A DNA stretch of 5,607 nt from contig CANETI010000187.1 in NCBI GenBank assembly GCA_947440715.1, forward strand, positions 1-5,607. Direction: 5' to 3'. The notes below the pieces were generated by a model that ran no database searches, was not told where the DNA came from, and saw only the letters and a list, made by a program, of their open reading frames with translations. Shown here one piece after another: positions 1 through 5,415 of this stretch (its first letter is position 1; each line of letters begins with the position of its first letter). The translations under genes were made by a program, and so were the position numbers. The stretch comes from Planctomycetota bacterium (GTDB taxonomy: Bacteria; Planctomycetota; UBA11346).

Positions 1-1742
1 ACGGTGACGCACCACGGTGTGCCGATTTCATCGTGCTTGGCGTAGCGTTTGCCAATCGATGCTTTTTCATCGTACTTGGCGTTGACGCCCGCTTTTAATA
101 ACGCGGCAATGATCTCGCGCGCTTTTTCTGGCATGCCGTCTTTTTTCACCAATGGCAGCACAGCGCATTTAATCGGCGCTAATTTAGGATGCAGCTTCAG
201 CACCGTGCGAATTTCTTTTTCGCCGGTCGCGGTGACGCGTTCTTCTTCGTGGTAAGCATCGAGCAAGAAACACAGCAGGCCACGGGTTGCGCCAGCGGCA
301 GGCTCAATCACGAACGGCTTATATTTCCACGGTTTCGCGCCAGTTTTTGGATCGGCTTTTTCCTGGTCAACGTACTGCAACGTCACGCCGCTGTGTTTTT
401 CGTGTTGCGATAAATCGTAATCAGTACGGCTCGCAATACCTTCAAGTTCGCCCCAACCCCAAGGATATTTGTATTCGATGTCGTAACAATCATCGGCATA
501 GAACGCCATTTCATCGCTGGCGTGTTGGCGGAACATAAAGTCATCGGGATAGTTCGCAAAGCGACGCCACCACGACATGCGCGCTTCTTTCCAAAACGTC
601 ATCCATTCTTTTTGCGTGCCTGGTTCACAGAAGAATTCCATTTCCATCTGTTCAAATTCACAGGAACGGAAAATGAAATGTTCGACGGTGACTTCATTAC
701 GGAATGATTTGCCCATCTGCGCAATGCCGAAGGGTGGCTTCATGCCGCTGGAATCCATCACGTTTTTGAATTGTACAAACATGGCCTGGGCGGTTTCGGG
801 GCGCAAGTATGCGATTGATGGTGCCGTGAGATGCTCAATCACGCCGCGCATTAATTTGGCTCGATCACGAAACTGAAGGTAATCTATAAGCGCCTTGGAA
901 AGTGGCGAGTTCGCTAGTTCTGGTTTATTATCCGCTATGGCCTTTTGAGCTCTGTCATACTCATCAGGGTAAAGCCCCTTAATCGCTGAGACGGTAAAAT
1001 CAACGGGTTCAGATGAAGTAGAAGATGCTCTGTGATGTTTCAATGCCGCTTCGTCTGCGGAAAAGATTCGATCTAGTGTGTTGGCCACATCTTGCATCGG
1101 ATCAACGGCGCCCAACGCGGTGCGGAACATCAAATTAAATTGTTTCTCATCGGTTAAAAAAGGACAGCCAAAGGTTGGGCCAACATAGCCACGCCACGGC
1201 CACGTTTTGGTCGGAGCACTAGCACCTTTGGGGACGAAGCCAAATTCCGTGGCGCTAATAGCGACTAAGCCATTGAGCACGTTCGCATCGCGTTCCAATT
1301 CGACGCCGTAATCTTTCGTTATGCGATCAGCCCAGTCTTTGGCCACACCTTTATCAGCGCAGGTAATGGGCAGCGGCGAACCGACAGCGGGACGCGGCGC
1401 TTTATCGGCGCGGAAACGTTCCTTCGATACTTTGCAATCGACCAACGGATCGCTGAACCCAGCAGCATGGCCCGAAGCGCGCCAAACGTTGGGATGCATG
1501 ATGATCGACGCATCAATACCCACGACATTTTCACGCGTGGTAACCATGTCTCTCCACCATTCGCCCATTAAATTGCGCTTTAGTTCAGCACCTAAGGGAC
1601 CGTAATCGTAGGCGCTTTTTAAACCGCCGTAGATTTCCGATGATTGGAAAACGAAGCCGCGTTGTTTGCACAAAGCGACGAGTTTTTTCATCGCGTCCGG
1701 TGGGCGGACAGCTTTAACGGCGGCGGGAGCAGGATCAGACAT
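1..1742 (-). CDS. glyS: Glycyl-tRNA synthetase, dimeric class II type (C-terminus cut by window edge)
   Basis: This enzyme charges tRNA-Gly with glycine in the cytoplasm, using ATP. The frame is open from the ATG at 1742 to the window edge and gives 580 complete residues; I estimate a few dozen C-terminal residues are missing. Visible landmarks are RGFVFQSSEIYGG (28-40), DYGPLG (46-51), RPETAQ (314-319), motif 2 with FRNE at 347-350 followed by CEFEQMEMEFF, GWGELEGIASRTDYDL (ending near 444), and motif 3 IEPAAGATRG with Arg487. The anticodon-binding domain starts near residue 518 (HPKLAPIKCAVLPL). The start is supported by a GAGG five bases upstream. Two oddities stand out. The usually invariant PETAQG reads PETAQA. 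Residues about 215-308 replace what is normally a linker of around ten residues between FNLMFRTALGAVD and SIAYLRPETAQ. The second Cys of the usual Cys pair before RAD is Ser (DCKVSKERFRAD). All catalytic motifs remain, so the enzyme is probably active. The family assignment is very secure; the alternative two-subunit GlyQ/GlyS type is excluded by these motifs. Confidence 0.97.
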   Translation of the reverse strand, partial: MSDPAPAAVKAVRPPDAMKKLVALCKQRGFVFQSSEIYGGLKSAYDYGPLGAELKRNLMGEWWRDMVTTRENVVGIDASIIMHPNVWRASGHAAGFSDPLVDCKVSKERFRADKAPRPAVGSPLPITCADKGVAKDWADRITKDYGVELERDANVLNGLVAISATEFGFVPKGASAPTKTWPWRGYVGPTFGCPFLTDEKQFNLMFRTALGAVDPMQDVANTLDRIFSADEAALKHHRASSTSSEPVDFTVSAIKGLYPDEYDRAQKAIADNKPELANSPLSKALIDYLQFRDRAKLMRGVIEHLTAPSIAYLRPETAQAMFVQFKNVMDSSGMKPPFGIAQMGKSFRNEVTVEHFIFRSCEFEQMEMEFFCEPGTQKEWMTFWKEARMSWWRRFANYPDDFMFRQHASDEMAFYADDCYDIEYKYPWGWGELEGIASRTDYDLSQHEKHSGVTLQYVDQEKADPKTGAKPWKYKPFVIEPAAGATRGLLCFLLDAYHEEERVTATGEKEIRTVLKLHPKLAPIKCAVLPLVKKDGMPEKAREIIAALLKAGVNAKYDEKASIGKRYAKHDEIGTPWCVT

Positions 1743-1747
1743 GGCAA

Positions 1748-1751
1748 CCTC
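1748..1751 (-). promoter_or_regulatory. Ribosome binding site of glycyl-tRNA synthetase
   Basis: GAGG on the minus strand lies five bases before the ATG at 1742. It favours that start over the in-frame ATG at residue 18, which has no comparable site. Confidence 0.6.
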
Positions 1752-1794
1752 AGAAGGCCGCGCAGGTTAGGACGTAGAACGAGGGGGCAAGAGG

Positions 1795-1812
1795 AGAGCG
1801 CCAGCTAGCTCT
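1795..1812. other. Small inverted repeat in the spacer between the HDOD gene and the synthetase gene
   Basis: AGAGC (1795-1799) and GCTCT (1808-1812) can form a 5-bp stem with an 8-base loop. It lies just after the HDOD gene stop codon. No T-run follows on the minus strand, so it is a poor match to an intrinsic terminator. The rest of the 100-bp spacer (1743-1842) shows no convincing -35/-10 pair. Readthrough from the upstream cluster into the synthetase gene is therefore possible. Confidence 0.2.
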
Positions 1813-1842
1813 GGTTGTTGTTCGCAACTCGACGGTTCAGGC

Positions 1843-2694
1843 TTACGCCATCATGCCAACTTCGTACATCTCCAGGTCATTCATTTGATCGTAAAATTGT
1901 GTCAGGATCGATTCAATTGCTGAGAATGGCAGGCCTAAATAGTCGAAAATTGCTTCGTCGAGGGGCTCAATATAGCGGTCAGCACCAGCAGTGAACCCCA
2001 ACGCGCGAACCAGACAACGCGACAAGTGGACGATGGCCACGAGGTCCTGAAAACCTTCGGCGCGAAGTGGCGTTTGATGAAATCGGATCGCGCTGACGAA
2101 CGGACTGGGCAAACGCCAATACGTGGCCAATAAAGTCCCCAGTGTTACGGGGTCAGCGCCGATGTGTTCACGTAAGAGACGATCAAATGCGGGACTGGTC
2201 GGCGACAATAATTTAGCCGCAGCCTGGTATTCTTCTGGGTATGTAATGAGCGCTATGATGTGGCCCAGGTCGTGCAATAAACCCGCGTTAAATAGCGTCG
2301 TAGGATCCAGGTGTTCGGTTATTTTTCTATGACATTGACGTAACACCAATCCGGTCATGTGAGCGCAATTACTGGATAATGCCCAACAAGTGGCCAGTTG
2401 CGCTCTCAGCGCAGTGGGAATTGGCTTGGTTGAGCGAATAATCCCATGCACGGACCCCATGCCAAGGTAGGTGATCGCTGGTCCGAGTCGGATGATCTCT
2501 TGTGGGCTGGTGCTATTCGACTGTCCTAATATTTGTGCGGTCAATAAGGGATCGCCATTGATCAGCGCCGTTAACATCACGGGATTCGTTGCATTATTAC
2601 GAATGAGTCGATCAATTTTATCTAAACTGCTTGGAAACCCCATGCCCGTAAAGGTTAATATACTCGCAGCAATGGTTGGCAGGGGAAAACTCAT
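1843..2694 (-). CDS. HDOD-domain signalling protein
   Basis: The 283-residue product has the pattern of an HDOD domain, a non-catalytic relative of HD phosphohydrolases found in bacterial signalling proteins, often alongside c-di-GMP or chemotaxis functions. Typical elements are NGDPLLTAQILGQSNS (46-61), AITYLG (73-78), GLLHDLGH (138-145) with the His-Asp pair at 141-142, EHIGADPVTLGTLLATYW (176-193), and IRFHQTP (203-209). The Trp-x-His-Ser motif common in the family reads WALS (104-107), so that His is lost. There is no signal peptide or membrane segment, so it is probably cytoplasmic. The ATG overlaps the stop of the upstream small ORF as ATGA. No good ribosome site precedes it, which fits translational coupling. 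The C-terminus is acidic and Met-rich (LEMYEVGMMA). The protein is about the size of one HDOD domain with short flanks and has no fused output domain. The family call is firm; the ligand, partner and pathway are unknown. Confidence 0.85.
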   Translation of the reverse strand: MSFPLPTIAASILTFTGMGFPSSLDKIDRLIRNNATNPVMLTALINGDPLLTAQILGQSNSTSPQEIIRLGPAITYLGMGSVHGIIRSTKPIPTALRAQLATCWALSSNCAHMTGLVLRQCHRKITEHLDPTTLFNAGLLHDLGHIIALITYPEEYQAAAKLLSPTSPAFDRLLREHIGADPVTLGTLLATYWRLPSPFVSAIRFHQTPLRAEGFQDLVAIVHLSRCLVRALGFTAGADRYIEPLDEAIFDYLGLPFSAIESILTQFYDQMNDLEMYEVGMMA

Positions 2695-2996
2695 GCCGTC
2701 AGCATCGGTTTAATGAGCAGTTGCAGTTGCTCTTGGTGTCGTATCGGTAATTGCAGAGCGCTATTCCGCTGCGGGAGCCAAAGTACGGGGCGTAAACGAT
2801 TGCCGTCACAGGAACCGTTTAGTGCCGACAAAGGACGATTACGCCCCGTACTTTGGCACCCGAAAAGACGGTCGTCTTGTAACGTGTACTTTGGGATTGA
2901 ACAACAAGGTTTATGCGCGTCGAACGACCAGGTATGATATTTCTTGATGTGCAGCATCTTGTTTCGACGTGGGCGTGTGTTGTGTAGGTGAATCAT
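2691..2996 (-). CDS. Unrecognised 101-aa ORF coupled to both neighbours and carrying a palindrome
   Basis: I do not recognise this product. The case for it being translated is positional. Its ATG overlaps the stop of the upstream gene as ATGA, and its own TGA overlaps the HDOD start as ATGA, so it exactly bridges the two genes. A second possible start, ATG at 2957 (MLHIKKYHTW), would give 88 residues. The protein is basic and rich in Arg, Gln, Leu and Asn. It has four Cys (CC near 31-32, then two near 47 and 59) and a C-terminal stretch, LQLPIRHQEQLQLLIKPML, that looks helical. Its centre is encoded by the long inverted repeat at 2777-2857. There is no membrane segment or known domain. It may be a real small partner of the HDOD protein. 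Alternatively, an intergenic repeat element may happen to keep an open frame, with the overlaps arising by chance. No strong ribosome site precedes either start. Confidence 0.45.
   Translation of the reverse strand: MIHLHNTRPRRNKMLHIKKYHTWSFDAHKPCCSIPKYTLQDDRLFGCQSTGRNRPLSALNGSCDGNRLRPVLWLPQRNSALQLPIRHQEQLQLLIKPMLTA
2777..2857. repeat. Long inverted repeat (22-bp arms, 37-bp loop)
   Basis: The left arm at 2777-2798 and the right arm at 2836-2857 are reverse complements at 21 of 22 positions. The first 19 pairs are continuous, then one A/A mismatch (2796/2838), then two more pairs. In RNA this would be a very stable stem centred on AAAGTACGGGGCG. An alternative inner stem, TAAACG (2793-2798) with CGTTTA (2816-2821), would compete with the base of the loop. 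No T-tract follows on either strand, so it is not a standard terminator. Because the arms are near-identical on both strands, both strands read similar peptides (QSTGRNR and QSTGRKR; RLRPVLW twice). It resembles a REP-like or palindromic mobile element, but only one copy is in the window. Confidence 0.85.
2865..2878 (-). other. Small hairpin beside the long inverted repeat
   Basis: AAGAC (2865-2869) and GTCTT (2874-2878) pair around a 4-base loop. On the minus strand the second arm runs into TTTT, giving a weak terminator-like shape. The stem is short and the T-run is only four bases. It also lies inside the 101-aa ORF, so attenuation is only a possibility. Confidence 0.25.
2886..2894. repeat. 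Third copy of the CCAAAGTAC motif found in the inverted repeat arms
   Basis: GTACTTTGG here repeats the tip of the right arm (2848-2856) in the same orientation. It is the reverse complement of the left arm (2778-2786). Three copies of one 9-mer therefore fall within about 120 bp. This may be the remnant of an element end or a binding site. Confidence 0.5.
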
Positions 2997-3310
2997 AAAT
3001 ATTTGACCATGACACGTTCGACGATTATTCTTAAGCTCACCATGGTCGGAATCTGAGTGGTGCGACTAAAACGTTCATGTAATTGTTCGATGGATTCATT
3101 AAATCGCGCACGATTAGGTCCGGGTAAGTCTCTTCCTTGCACGTAGATGCGCTTGAGGCCACGAATCATTAAGCGCGTGATAAGGACTTCCGATAAAACC
3201 GTACCGCGCGCGCACAGCGTAACTTTGTTGGGCAGAATCACTGGTTGCGCTAGTACCATCCCAGGAATGGCCTGGGTAATTAAAATTCGTTGTTCGTTAG
3301 TCGGAGCCAT
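2993..3310 (-). CDS. Small protein resembling the HD-GYP-associated N-terminal (DUF3391-like) domain
   Basis: From the ATG at 3310 this encodes about 105 residues. The N-terminal half follows a pattern I know from the short domain ahead of some HD-GYP proteins and from stand-alone ~110-residue proteins near HDOD genes: ITQAIPGMVLAQPVILPN, then CARGTVLSEVLITRLMIRGL, then IYVQG. The C-terminal half (FNESIEQLHERFSRT to VERVMVKYL) looks alpha-helical. It has no catalytic motif, signal peptide or membrane segment. It is probably a cytoplasmic regulatory module acting with the HDOD protein two genes downstream. An upstream in-frame TTG at 3319 would add three residues, but the ATG with an AGG ten bases upstream is the better choice, and an in-frame stop at 3329-3331 limits further extension. 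Its stop overlaps the next ORF start as ATGA. The exact family name is from memory, so treat it as a resemblance. Confidence 0.75.
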   Translation of the reverse strand: MAPTNEQRILITQAIPGMVLAQPVILPNKVTLCARGTVLSEVLITRLMIRGLKRIYVQGRDLPGPNRARFNESIEQLHERFSRTTQIPTMVSLRIIVERVMVKYL

Positions 3311-3323
3311 CGTTTGCAAGCCT

Positions 3324-3339
3324 AGCGTTCAGTGTGCCA
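3324..3339 (-). promoter_or_regulatory. Possible sigma-54 type (-24/-12) promoter facing the HDOD cluster
   Basis: On the minus strand TGGCACActgaacGCt places GG and GC at the sigma-54 spacing, with a full TGGCAC -24 block but a poor -12 block (acGC for TTGC). The predicted transcript start would fall near 3313, only a few bases before the ATG at 3310. That is awkward for a leader containing a ribosome site and lowers confidence. Confidence 0.22.
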
Positions 3340-3401
3340 TTTGAATACCCACAGGCAGCGTCGGACGTTTGTGGTGTGCATGACGTGGTTGGCAAATGAT
3401 A

Positions 3402-3416
3402 TGGCACGCTATGCGC
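3402..3416 (+). promoter_or_regulatory. Possible sigma-54 type (-24/-12) promoter for fliOPQR
   Basis: TGGCACGctatgcGC matches the sigma-54 consensus across the whole -24 block and keeps GC at the correct -12 spacing, though the two bases before it are gc instead of TT. It would start transcription near 3428, leaving a leader of about 64 bases before fliO. Flagellar export genes are controlled by sigma-54 in many bacteria. No sigma-28 or good sigma-70 pair was seen in this intergenic region. Confidence 0.4.
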
Positions 3417-3478
3417 CAATATCACCTCCATACACACGGCGCGTATTCGACTTGTTGTCGACTGCCGCATGTGGTGTT

Positions 3479-3483
3479 GAGGA
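3479..3483 (+). promoter_or_regulatory. Ribosome binding site that sets the fliO start
   Basis: GAGGA ends eight bases before the ATG at 3492. The later in-frame ATGs at 3522 and 3528 have only weak purine runs upstream, and the earlier ATG at 3396 lies upstream of the candidate promoter. This site therefore decides the start. Confidence 0.65.
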
Positions 3484-3491
3484 TTTCAACG

Positions 3492-4178
3492 ATGCGCCAG
3501 ACGAGACCCAATTTATTGAACATGAAAATGATTGCCAAAGTACTTGCCGTCCTAGCTGCGACGTTGCTCATTGTGGTGATGCCGGTGCCATTTGTGTTGG
3601 GGGCTGAGACCGCCGTAAAGACGGAAAATTCTGCAATAACGCCAAAACCAGTTACGCCGACTGCGACCAGTGCGGCCTCAACGGAACCAATATTCACCGA
3701 TAGCGAATGGCAACGTCAGCAACCAACCACGTCAACTCCAACCACCGGAGGTGCGGCGATTAGTCAGGCAGCAATCGGTTTACTAGTTTCCTTGGTGATC
3801 ATTGCCGGTTTGGCGTGGGCCTTGGCGTGGGCCTCAAAACGATTTGGTATGCGGCGCGTGATGCCTGGCCGTGGGCAACACTTACAGGTTATCGAAACGG
3901 TGCCGTTAGGATTTAAGCGAGCGATCTGTTTGGTTCGTATTCATGATCAGGTAATAGTGGTCGGGCAAGGCGAACACGAATTATGTCATTTGGCGACTTT
4001 TTCCGCCAGTGTCTTGGCCCCAGTTGGCGGAGTGCCGGCAGCAGCGACATACGCAGTGACGACGGAAAAAGTTGACGCTCAAGAAACAAAAATAGAAATG
4101 GAAAAAGCGCCGCAGCCACCGCAACCATCCTCAGCATTTCGACAATTATTAGAATCATTAGGAGGACGTCGTTCGTGA
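3492..4178 (+). CDS. fliO: Flagellar biosynthesis protein FliO
   Basis: FliO is a small, poorly conserved membrane protein that helps FliP assemble in the flagellar export gate. From the chosen start the product is 228 residues. Residues about 14-38 form a hydrophobic signal-like segment ending VPFVLGA, probably a cleaved signal peptide. A Thr/Pro/Ala-rich extracytoplasmic linker follows (39-88), then a transmembrane helix (about 91-114, IGLLVSLVIIAGLAWALAW), and a basic turn SKRFGMRR. The cytoplasmic FliO core is at 128-170 (LQVIETVPLGFKRAICLVRI, then VIVVGQGEHELCHLATF). The tail is Pro/Glu/Lys-rich and ends in SSAFRQLLESLGGRRS. The long linker and tail make it larger than the enterobacterial protein of about 120 residues. 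The stop overlaps the fliP start as GTGA, and the fliP ribosome site lies inside the fliO 3' end. Weak family conservation is offset by its position immediately before fliP. Confidence 0.9.
   Translation: MRQTRPNLLNMKMIAKVLAVLAATLLIVVMPVPFVLGAETAVKTENSAITPKPVTPTATSAASTEPIFTDSEWQRQQPTTSTPTTGGAAISQAAIGLLVSLVIIAGLAWALAWASKRFGMRRVMPGRGQHLQVIETVPLGFKRAICLVRIHDQVIVVGQGEHELCHLATFSASVLAPVGGVPAAATYAVTTEKVDAQETKIEMEKAPQPPQPSSAFRQLLESLGGRRS
4160..4165 (+). promoter_or_regulatory. Ribosome binding site that sets the fliP start at GTG
   Basis: A full AGGAGG ends nine bases before the GTG at 4175 and fifteen before the next ATG at 4181. This spacing favours the GTG, which also overlaps the fliO stop. Confidence 0.7.
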
Positions 4179-5020
4179 TTATGAACCTCCTTCGACTTTT
4201 ATTGTTAGTGATCTGTACCACGTCGTTTCAAGCGGGCGAAGCGCCAGCACTTATTACCCCGTCAGGCACGGCGGTGACAACGGCCCCAACGCCAACCGTG
4301 GGAGGTGTCGACGCGACCTTATCAGCTCCATCAAGTGCAAAGGTCAACGTTGGTGGATTAATCGTCAGTATTGATCAGCCCAATGGCCGTTCCGGGTTTA
4401 GCAATGCGATATCGGTGATGTTGCTGATTACCTTATTAGCTGTCGCACCGTCATTTCTTATGATGATGACCAGTTTTACGCGCATTATTATTGTGCTCGG
4501 ATTTTTACGTCGCGCATTAGGTACTCAATCGTTGCCACCCAATCAGGTCATGGTGGGTCTGGCTTTATTTCTGACGTTATTCGTCATGACGCCGACGATT
4601 AATCGCCTAAATACAGAGGCAATTCAGCCTTATATGAGTGAACAGATTACGCAGGATCAGGCGGTAGAGAATGCAAAGGGAGCGGTTCGCGATTTTATGC
4701 TTAAACATACGCGTAAAAATGACCTCGCCTTATTTATTCGCTTAGCCAAAGAAGAACGTCCGATGACGGCAGCAGATGTGTCGTTCACTACCCTGATACC
4801 AGCGTTTATTACCAGTGAATTAAAAACCGCCTTCCAGATGGGCTTCATCATATTTCTGCCATTTCTGGTTATCGATTTAGTGATTAGTGCGGTGTTGATG
4901 GCCTTGGGTATGATGATGTTACCGCCTGTTGTCGTGTCATTGCCATTTAAAATATTAATATTCGTGTTGGTCGATGGGTGGACCCTACTGATGCAAGGAC
5001 TGGTGGCGTCTTATGGGTAG
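4175..5020 (+). CDS. fliP: Flagellar type III export gate protein FliP
   Basis: FliP is the main pore subunit of the flagellar export gate. Five copies assemble with FliQ and FliR in the centre of the basal body. The 281-residue product starts with a hydrophobic signal sequence (MNLLRLLLLVICTTSFQA), as in other FliP proteins. A Thr/Pro/Val-rich stretch to about residue 57 follows before the conserved core. Both family signatures are clear: PSFLMMMTSFTRIIIVLGF (92-110) with LRRALG and PPNQV (121-125), and SELKTAFQMGF (214-224) followed by PFLVIDLVISAVLMALGMMM and FVLVDGW. The extracytoplasmic loop at about 142-207 includes the conserved FMLKHTRKNDLALFIRLA. At 281 residues it is about 35 longer than the Salmonella protein, with the excess in the N-terminal linker. 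The GTG start overlaps the fliO stop, implying coupled translation. No key residue appears to be lost. Confidence 0.98.
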   Translation: MIMNLLRLLLLVICTTSFQAGEAPALITPSGTAVTTAPTPTVGGVDATLSAPSSAKVNVGGLIVSIDQPNGRSGFSNAISVMLLITLLAVAPSFLMMMTSFTRIIIVLGFLRRALGTQSLPPNQVMVGLALFLTLFVMTPTINRLNTEAIQPYMSEQITQDQAVENAKGAVRDFMLKHTRKNDLALFIRLAKEERPMTAADVSFTTLIPAFITSELKTAFQMGFIIFLPFLVIDLVISAVLMALGMMMLPPVVVSLPFKILIFVLVDGWTLLMQGLVASYG

Positions 5021-5085
5021 CGTATGGCACATCGCAAACAGCTGGACGGATAATATGGCGGAAAAAAGTGCGGAAAACAGGCGGA

Positions 5086-5091
5086 GCGAGG
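5086..5091 (+). promoter_or_regulatory. Ribosome binding site of fliQ
   Basis: A purine-rich stretch, GCGGAGCGAGG, lies 6-15 bases before the ATG at 5098. It supports that start rather than the much earlier in-frame ATG at 4978, which lies inside fliP and would add a non-family N-terminus. Confidence 0.5.
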
Positions 5092-5097
5092 TCACTC

Positions 5098-5370
5098 ATG
5101 GCTGATGATATTTTCATGGAAGCCATACGAAAAATGTTATACCTATCCACGATTTTATCGCTGCCGGTATTGGGCGCAGCGTTGATCGTTGGTTTAGTGA
5201 TTGGTTTATTGCAGGCCATTACCTCCATTCAGGAACAGACGCTGTCGTTCGTCCCTAAATTACTCGCGATCGTGGTAACGTTTGTTGTTTTTGGGCCGTG
5301 GATGATGCGCATTATGATGACCTATACGAGTGAAATTATTCTGGGATTACCAAAGTTTGGTGCGCTGTGA
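5098..5370 (+). CDS. fliQ: Flagellar type III export gate protein FliQ
   Basis: FliQ is a two-helix inner-membrane protein that packs around the FliP/FliR core of the export gate. The product is exactly 90 residues, the usual family length. It begins MADDIFMEAIRKML, has a first membrane helix at about 14-39 (LSLPVLGAALIVGLVIGLLQ), the conserved loop TSIQEQTLSFVPK (42-54), and a second helix at about 55-80. The loop motif is diagnostic of FliQ and its virulence-system homologue SctS; the flagellar neighbours settle it as FliQ. The gap to fliP is 77 bp and to fliR 45 bp, both wider than the fliO-fliP overlap. All lie on one strand with no terminator seen, so one operon is likely. Confidence 0.97.
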   Translation: MADDIFMEAIRKMLYLSTILSLPVLGAALIVGLVIGLLQAITSIQEQTLSFVPKLLAIVVTFVVFGPWMMRIMMTYTSEIILGLPKFGAL

Positions 5371-5415
5371 GAAAATCTGGTGATTGGTTCAACGCTATGA
5401 CATTGGCTTAAACCG

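Noticed and set aside
49..876. Several plus-strand ORFs over the synthetase region
   Set aside because: They are antisense shadows of the continuous, motif-rich minus-strand synthetase frame.
819..1100. Intein in the synthetase
   Set aside because: The insert is too short, and lacks the Cys/Ser start and His-Asn end expected of an intein.
2777..2857. Inverted repeat as an integron attC site or intrinsic terminator
   Set aside because: The attC core ends (GTTRRRY/RYYYAAC) are not seen at the arms, and no T-run follows the stem on either strand.
2713..2937. Plus-strand 74-codon ORF across the inverted repeat
   Set aside because: Its similarity to the minus-strand product comes from the palindrome. 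It is antisense to the coupled cluster and shows no ribosome site or neighbour coupling.
3396..3491. Earlier fliO start at 3396
   Set aside because: It has no ribosome site, lies before the candidate promoter start point, and adds residues ahead of a normal signal segment. The 3492 start has a good GAGGA.
3422..3697. Minus-strand 91-codon ORF over the fliO start region
   Set aside because: It is antisense to fliO and its promoter region, with no recognisable domain or coupling.
5024..5038. TGGCAC before fliQ as a sigma-54 promoter
   Set aside because: The required GC at the -12 spacing is absent (AC instead).
4978..5097. 40-residue N-terminal extension of FliQ
   Set aside because: The extension overlaps the fliP 3' end, lacks family similarity, and the ATG at 5098 gives the exact usual FliQ length with a ribosome site.
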